Assembly: GCA_003049465.1 (NCBI GenBank)
Contig: PYSS01000111.1
Location: 62,001 to 126,000 of the forward strand
Source of the DNA: Magnaporthiopsis rhizophila
Taxonomy: Eukaryota > Ascomycota > Sordariomycetes > Magnaporthales > Magnaporthaceae
Reading direction: 5' to 3'
DNA: 64,000 bases
In this document: in pieces, positions 58,763 to 64,000 of the stretch
How positions within the stretch are numbered: position 1 is the stretch's first letter
Layout: every line of letters starts with the position of its first letter
The notes under the pieces: generated by a model
Seen by the model: only the letters and a program-made list of their open reading frames with translations
What the model was told of the DNA's origin: nothing
The model's database searches: none
Program-made: the position numbers and the translations under genes

Positions 58763-59495
58763 TTAGGATATGCTTCGTACAGCAGCGCATAACCGACCTC
58801 TAGGTCTTCTTTCCCCCCCCCCCCGGTGTCTTGAATCTGTTAAAACGATCGCCGCCTTCCTATTAACCCGCGGTTGCAGCAACCGCAGCCGCTTTCCACG
58901 CGTATCTGGTGGTGCTCCTGCTGCTATTGCTGTTCCGAGAGGTGTTTTTAAGCGCTTGGACCGCCGACAACGACCAGGCGGCAGGGTTTGGATAATAATG
59001 GTGCCTATCGAAACAGCCGGCGCCCGGGGATCCAAAGCTTGCGGTTGCGGGATACTGCTTGGGCCGTCACACGTACCGATCACCATCCTTTTTTTTGACT
59101 GCGGCTCCGGAACATTATCCTCCTCCTCCTTCTTTTTATTTGCCTTTGCCGAAGGCTTGTATTTTTTGCTCCGTTTTGTTTGTGATAAGTTGGCGCTTTT
59201 GCCAGCCGGTATTTTTTCCGCCTCGTTCGCCTTATTTACCCCCTTTACCTTTTTCGTCCGCCTGCACTTCCCAAACCGCGGCGCAAAGGTATTTTCCGGT
59301 CGGTTGGTATCGTTTGTATGCTTCCTTTTCCTGCTGCTGCCATTTGTGCTGCCACCGCTCCCGCCAGCAATAGATTTTTACTTTGCCTCGATTTTTTTTA
59401 TCTCAAATAGTACCCAACCAACCCTGAACTGCTGCTATTTAGCCGCTGCTTTGGCTGCCTGGTATTTTCCTTTATAACTATCGCATATTTTCACA
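58763..59495 (-). pseudogene. Lys/Arg-rich protein relic, C-terminal part
   Basis: The minus-strand frame runs from about 59495 to a stop at 58763 with only two internal stops (TAG, TAA). It is strongly basic with several nuclear-localisation-like clusters (SSRKRKH, KKKEEED, PQSKKRMV) and a Pro/Arg-rich C-terminus. The opposite strand is also open for 235 codons (58770-59477), but its peptide is low-complexity Phe/Pro/Ser, as expected of the reverse of a Lys/Gly-rich frame. No family is recognised. It probably belongs with the segment at 59500-60036. Confidence 0.4.
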
Positions 59496-59499
59496 TTTT

Positions 59500-60036
59500 T
59501 TTTTATTTTCGGGCAGCTTTAATAAACCCATAAAAGAACTCCGCTTCAAAAGCAAAATATTTGATATATATAATTTATAGGTCCTGCATTTTAGGGTCCG
59601 GTAACAACCTTAAAGGCTGCCGGATAACAAACCTTTGGGGAAGCAATTTTCTTATAACCTTGGCGTGCCTTTCGATATTTTCCTTGTCCTTGCTATAATT
59701 GTTATAATTGCGCTCCCAGCGCAGGCGCGCAATCTGCTCGAACTTTAGCTCGGCCGCGCATTTAAAGGTTCCCCCGCTTATAAAATAGTTGCGCCTGTAT
59801 ATGTCGAAATATTTCCCAAACCTAGGCCTCCTGTGCCTTCCGCACAGCTGCCACGCGCGGAACTCCTTCTATCGGTTCCATTATTTGGAAAGGGCCTGCC
59901 ACTTTTCTTTCGCATCCACTGGGTATTATTATATGGTCCATAATCGCAACAGGTGGGCGTGCGCATCCGGATTCGTTTCGATATGTGGGAAAAGATCGAT
60001 ATAGAACAGCGGCCGGCAGTTATCGTCAAAAAGCGC
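59500..60036 (-). pseudogene. Unrecognised protein relic upstream of the Lys-rich segment
   Basis: The minus strand reads LFDDNCRPLFYIDLFPHIE, later RPRFGKYFDIYRRNYFISGG and FEQIARLRWERNYNNYSKDK, with stops at probable Gln and Trp codons. Aromatic- and Arg-rich. It is collinear with 58763-59495 across a frame change, so both may be one gene. I do not recognise the family. Confidence 0.35.
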
Positions 60037-60189
60037 CTAATGGCATTTAATTTTGTACTTGTGCTTTTTATCCTCGGGAAATTTAACGGTCGACAAGCGG
60101 AAAGGGCTCGGGTAATAGCTTTGTACCGGATAATAATCTGATTCGGATAAAATTCGATCCAGCAGCGCAATAAGGGCGGTTGTATTAAT

Positions 60190-61105
60190 TAATGGTGCTT
60201 GGCTAAGCAACAGGTTCCAACTGTTGCCCTTTCGCCCAAGGCCACGCTTTTCCTTAAATTTACCGGTATTATTAACCATAATATGGCCGGGTTTTATCGT
60301 AACCAATATAAGCCTGCCGCCCCTACCGCCGCCTTTATTCCCCGGGACGATAAGTACCATTATATGCTAAGCATTTAGTTCGAGGCTTGCGATGCTTGTT
60401 GTGCATTCCCCTGCTTCGACGAGCCGAATTTCAAAGCCACCTTCGATTTCGGTATCGAGATCCTCAGCAACCAGGTTGCACTGAATAATATACCCGTTAA
60501 AAAAAGTACGGAAATTGCCGCCGGAAAGACTCTCGTTTTTTTTGAGCGTACCCCTCTGATAAGCACCTATTTTTTCGCTTGGGCCGTTGGCAACTTTAAA
60601 TATACAGAGGCCTTTACCGACCGCTGTTATAACGGCAAATATATCCCTGTCCGCATTTATACCACCCGTGGCTTCCGTAAGCAGGGCTACTGGGCCCTGC
60701 AGCATGCACCCAAGATTATCGATTATTTCAGCGAACAGTTCGAGATTGATTATCCGTTTTCAAAATCGGACATCCTGGCGGTCCACAAGTTTATTTACGG
60801 CGCTATGGAGAACTGGGGCCTGGTAATGTATCGGACAATGGCTATTCTGTTCAATAAAAAGCTTTTTGCACTTTTGCAACCGCATTGCTTATATTATTGC
60901 CCATAAACTGGTTTATTAATGCTTCGGTAACCTTATTATTATGGATTAATAAAATAAGCTCCGGTTTAACGAAGGTTTCGCTATTTGGGCTGGCTGGCTA
61001 GCTATTAACCATTTTCACCCCAAATGGGATGTTTAAGCCCAATTCGTTAATGATAATATAACCCTGGCCTTCACCCTGGACGCCATTCGAGCCTCGGGGG
61101 CTCAG
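60190..61105 (+). pseudogene. M1-family metallo-aminopeptidase relic
   Basis: The plus strand reads through the core of an M1 aminopeptidase (Aap1/Ape2-like). In order: KATLFLKFTGIINHNMAGFY, a TAG at the Gln of LSTQ, FEACDACCAFPCFDEPNFKA, FERTPLISTYFFAWAVGNF, SEQFEIDYPFSKSDILAVHK and the substrate-binding GAMENWGLVMYRT. After one frameshift near 60860-60870 the zinc site follows: HELAHQWFG has become HKLVY-stop-CFG at 60902-60928, so the catalytic Glu and second His are lost. NEGFAIWAGWLAINHFHP follows. Matching ends by about 61105. Both the N-terminal domain and the C-terminal half are missing. In life these enzymes remove N-terminal residues from peptides in the cytosol. Confidence 0.9.
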
Positions 61106-62119
61106 GGTAGCTGGTATTTGGTGGATAACAAAGCTACCCCGGAATTTAAACCCCGCCACCCACACAGCACCGCCTTCACCACCGAAAATCAATAAACTTT
61201 TTAAATGCATCACCAAAATAACAAAGTTTCAGGTTAGGATTAAAATTCTATTTTATATTTTTAATAATAATATATAGCATGCAACAAATATCAAATTCCC
61301 GATGTTTCCGTTCCGAGTCCTTTTTTTATCGGTACCTTGGGTGATGGGATCGAAAAGAATGCTCGCCAGCTTTTACACAAACTTGTTTTTATGCGCGCCT
61401 GCCGATAATGTATGCCACATATTTTTGCCGGTTGCAATTTATAGGTTAAACCTGTGGGTTTTAATCTAGATCGTTACACCGCCAAATGATTTTTGGGATA
61501 ATCCGGGGATGGAACAGCAAGCAACTTATAACGGCGTGCCGTGTCCCTGGAAATATTTGGTCCCAACCATCAACCCGCTAATAGCATCTTTATACTAAAA
61601 CTCTTGGTGGGTGCCACTATTAGTGCGCATAGCCAATTTGTATACAATTCCTTAACATACACGTTTAATCACGAAAAAAAGCAAGCCTTTCCCGGCCCGA
61701 AGGCGGGCGATAGCGCCATGGTGCCGCCGCCGGTAACCCCCATCACAACCCTGCCCTCCGGCAGGTGATAAAATCGAAAAGCTAGGGGGCGATATGCCAA
61801 TTATAAAGGTAAAAATATTCGCATGGGTAAGCTGGAAATTGGGCTTTTATTATATATTTATTATCAAAAAACACTGTTTTTAGTTATTAATAAATGGGAA
61901 AAATGCATTGTCCTTTTTTTTTTTTTTCCTGCATCCTCTCGTTTTCGAAAAGAATAATCGTTCTCGGTGATATACACAAAATATATAATCAGTGCACCGG
62001 TGGTGCCCAAATTCATGCTCCACCTGGAATCTTCTAAATCCTTCCATACAGCACTATCAAATACCTTTGTATCTAACAGGTCCTGTAAATCCCCCCGCCC
62101 AAACACAGCCTTACCCCTT
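61106..62119. other. Unassigned
   Basis: No recognised gene. A plus frame (61541-61768) and a minus frame (61864-62106) are open for 75-80 codons without a domain. The minus frame runs towards the inverted-repeat arm. Confidence 0.3.
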
Positions 62120-62390
62120 TTCCGGCAACCCGCCGGCCGACAGCATTATTACCACCCGCAGCGCTTCACAGCGCCCCGGCGTATACACATACGCCCTACT
62201 GCCGATTACCCGCTCACTAACAAAAAGCGCCGGAACGCGGCCCGACCTCCGTGTACCTTCGGGTTTAACTTTGCTAGCCGCCGGATAGTAATATATAGCC
62301 TAATATTTTAGCTTAGGTAGCACTAGCACATTGTATGCCCCTCGGGAGGCAGGGACTGATAAATCCCAACTCACCAACGTTAAATATACT
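62120..62390 (+). repeat. Inverted-repeat arm, left
   Basis: About 271 bp that match 63231-63510 in inverse orientation. Landmarks are TTCCGGCAAC at the outer end, GGAGGCAGGGACTGATAAA near the inner end and TAAATATACT at the inner border. Divergence is moderate and includes indels. Confidence 0.8.
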
Positions 62391-62415
62391 CCTCCTCCTC
62401 CTCCTCCTCCTCCCT
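62391..62415 (+). repeat. (CCT)n microsatellite
   Basis: About eight CCT units at the inner border of the left inverted-repeat arm. The right arm has an AGAGAGAAAAAG tract at the corresponding place. Confidence 0.85.
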
Positions 62416-62635
62416 AAAATTACCTCGCTTAAACTGCTTAAATTTTATGGCCCCTTGGCCCGTATCTGGGTGCCTGAGGCACCTTTGCCGGAATGCTTGG
62501 GGCCCTTGTGCGATACGGGCCCTCCGGCCCGTGGGACCTCCGTGGCTAAGGCCTCCGTGTGGCGCGGGCCCCCTGGGCCTGCGCCACCCCCGGGGTGGTG
62601 ATTTGCCGTAGCACTAGCAAATCCCTTACACGAAA
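62416..62635. other. GC-rich unassigned block in the inverted-repeat spacer
   Basis: High GC in an AT-rich window (for example GGGCCCTCCGGCCCGTGGG). A minus frame of 111 codons crosses it but is Gly/Pro/His-rich and has no domain. It could be part of the mobile unit defined by the inverted repeat. Confidence 0.35.
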
Positions 62636-62639
62636 TAAG

Positions 62640-62700
62640 CAGTGGAGTAAAGGCGGTAAAGCAAAGGCAATAAAACAAAAGCAGTAAAAAAAAAGCAGTG
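62640..62700. repeat. 14-bp minisatellite, locus 3
   Basis: Four to five units of AAAGGCGGTAAAGC type directly before the second copy of the 115-bp dispersed repeat. Confidence 0.8.
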
Positions 62701-62820
62701 GTATTAGGGATCACCCTTACAAAAAAGACAGGGCTGCGATAATAATAATAATAATCGATTAACGTCAGTGCCTCAGGCACTGTTACATGCTCGCGTTCGT
62801 GTTAGTACCGTTTAGCAGCC
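62701..62820. repeat. About 115-bp dispersed repeat, copy 2 (with palindrome)
   Basis: Matches 10986-11100 from GTATTAGGGATCACCC onward. At 62766-62782 it contains CAGTGCCTCAGGCACTG, a perfect palindrome with 8-bp stems, and an (AAT)n stretch before it. It is less mutated than copy 1. Confidence 0.75.
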
Positions 62821-62878
62821 GAAAATTGCAATAAAGCGAAGGACCGTTTAGCAGCCGAAAATTGCAATAAAGCGAAGG
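62807..62878. repeat. 36-bp exact tandem duplication
   Basis: Two identical 36-bp units (62807-62842, 62843-62878) starting ACCGTTTAGCAGCCGAAAAT. This is a recent local duplication at the end of the dispersed repeat. Confidence 0.85.
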
Positions 62879-63049
62879 TTAATTTAATTATTTAAAAGCG
62901 ACGAATAAAAGGAGGGGATCGGTGCATTGCACCGGAGCCCTCGTGCAGGGTTTTCATGCAAGCGGCCAGGCACGGGCCTCCCAGGCACGGGCCACAGGCC
63001 TGGAGCCTCAGCCACCTCAGCAACTCTCCCGGCGCCACGCCACCACAAG
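62879..63049. other. Unassigned, GC-rich centre of the inverted-repeat spacer
   Basis: Contains the near-duplicated CAGGCACGGGCC motif twice around 62968-62992. Minus frames crossing it run into the minisatellite and are not credible genes. Confidence 0.35.
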
Positions 63050-63200
63050 TAAAACAAAGGCGGTAAAGAAAAGGCGGTGAAGAAAAGGCAATAAAGAAAA
63101 GGTAATGGAGCAAAGGCGGTAAAGAAAAGGCAGTGAAACAAAGGCGGTAAAAAAAAGGTAGTGGAGCAAAGGCAGTGAAATAAGCAGTAAAGTGAAAACG
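63050..63200. repeat. 14-bp minisatellite, locus 4
   Basis: About ten units in clean register: AGGCGGTAAAGAAA, AGGCGGTGAAGAAA, AGGCAATAAAGAAA and so on. It is the best-preserved array of the family. It lies in the spacer of the inverted repeat. Confidence 0.9.
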
Positions 63201-63230
63201 GTAACGTAAGTGTGAGAAAAAGAGAGAAAA

Positions 63231-63510
63231 AGTATATTTAACGTTATTTAATTGGGATTTACCAGTCCCTGCCTCCCAAAGGGCATATAACATGCTAGTG
63301 CTACCTAAGCTTGACATTAGGCTATATATTGCTATCGAGGCGGCTAATAAAACAAACCAAAGGGCAAGCCCAAGGTATACAAAGTTCGGGCCGCATTCCG
63401 GCGCTCCTTGTTAGTAAGCGGGCAATTAGCAGAAAGGGCAAGTATTGCCGGGGCGCCATAAGCGCAGCTATTGGTGGTAAAAAAAGCAGTTGGCCGGCAA
63501 TATGCCGGAA
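63231..63510 (-). repeat. Inverted-repeat arm, right
   Basis: About 280 bp matching 62120-62390 inverted: AGTATATTTAACGTT at the inner border, CAGTCCCTGCCTCCC, GTGCTACCTAAGC, CGGGCCGC and GGCCGGCAATATGCCGGAA at the outer end. A plus frame at 63311-63751 starts inside the arm; there is no evidence that it is coding. Confidence 0.8.
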
Positions 63511-64000
63511 TAAAATAAAGCCGGGCGGAGGATTGCAATATCCCCCTATTTGGACCCGGCCAAAAAAAGAAAAATCGGGGGCTGGAGGGCCTAATTCCAA
63601 CCCGGTATACTCCTTGTGTATCGCGTATCGAACGATAGGCTGTGCGGTTTGCCAATATGGTGCGGGTCCCGGAGGCCGTTACGATCACGCTGGCAACAGA
63701 GCTGCGCAAAAACCTTACGCATACAATACCACCCGGCGTAATAACAAATAAAGGCGCATGCAGTTAGGCAAATTTTGCGCGTGCATGCTTAGCAGGTAAT
63801 GCATACTGGGCAGGCCAATCTTGCGCCGTGCGTATCGTTGGGTGCGGTTAACCGAGGAGTTGTATAAGGCTGCGACCGATGAAAAGTTGCAAGGATGGCG
63901 GGGGACAGCGGCGGCCGGGCCGGTTATTCGTTCAATATATTTTAACTGTTTGCTGGCCTGCAATTTTTTTGTGCATTTATCGTTTCGTTATATATCGTGT
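63511..64000. other. Unassigned right edge
   Basis: Moderate GC. Open frames on both strands are under 150 codons and have no recognised domain. Confidence 0.3.

Noticed and set aside
58770..59477. 235-codon plus-strand ORF
   Set aside because: Its peptide is Phe/Ser/Pro low-complexity and is the reverse of a Lys-rich frame on the minus strand that fits a protein better.
60037..60705. Two minus-strand ORFs (107 and 112 codons)
   Set aside because: They overlap the plus-strand M1 aminopeptidase core, which has clear family motifs, so they are shadows.
62892..63317. Leu/Phe-rich minus-strand ORF resembling a membrane protein
   Set aside because: It arises from the 14-bp minisatellite read in a rotating frame. 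The same artefact appears at 27226-27486.

Overview
The window looks like an AT-rich, transposon-filled block from a filamentous ascomycete (Pezizomycotina). The evidence is a set of Ty3/mdg4-type chromoviruses, pogo-type DNA transposons, a Tad1-like LINE remnant and decayed fungal genes (bZIP regulator, NB-ARC/TPR NLR, M1 aminopeptidase, DEDD exonuclease, Myb/SANT-like protein). Differences between repeat copies are almost all C-to-T or G-to-A, and stop codons replace Gln, Arg and Trp codons. That is the signature of repeat-induced point mutation (RIP). I see no intact conserved gene and no tRNA or rRNA gene. The species cannot be named from this.

The backbone is five complete copies of one LTR-retrotransposon family, all coding on the minus strand. 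Each has paired LTRs of equal length and a perfect 5-bp target duplication: E1 1963-9392 (TCCGT), E2 16830-24097 (GGGCA), E3 28679-35950 (CTAAC), E4 28535-43080 (AACAC) and E5 49730-57089 (AACGG). E3 lies inside the left LTR of E4. E2 lies inside a 1.86-kb pogo element (15738-24866) that landed 7 bp after the stop codon of an exonuclease gene. E4 split a Myb/SANT-like gene. E1 and E5 form one subfamily (LTR 492 and 464 bp), E2-E4 another (LTR 498 bp). Gag, reverse transcriptase, integrase and a chromodomain can be read through the decay.

The most interesting feature is a second ORF on the opposite strand of every copy, between the end of pol and the 3' LTR. It encodes about 174-188 residues: a six-cysteine cluster spaced like a fungal Zn2Cys6 DNA-binding domain, a Lys/Glu-rich coiled coil and a conserved C-terminus. 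Different copies retain different cysteines, and all six are recoverable.

Layout: 1-320 is a 14-bp minisatellite. 801-940 is a solo mini-LTR. 1568-1614 is a poly-C gap. E1 follows, then an 84-bp duplication around a single N (9394-9562). 10.5-12.5 kb holds pogo and LINE remnants; 13.3-13.9 kb an unknown ORF; 14.8-15.7 kb the exonuclease broken by a second mini-LTR. The pogo element with E2 runs to 24.9 kb, a second full-length pogo copy lies at 25369-27226, a 14-bp minisatellite at 27.2-27.5 kb, and the Myb/SANT-like gene with nested E4/E3 runs to 43.2 kb. A bZIP/polyQ relic lies at 44.2-45.2 kb, and 45.2-49.7 kb is largely unassigned. E5 is followed by an NLR relic (57.3-58.3 kb), a Lys-rich relic (58.8-60.0 kb), an M1 aminopeptidase relic (60.2-61.1 kb), and a large inverted repeat with minisatellites (62.1-63.5 kb).
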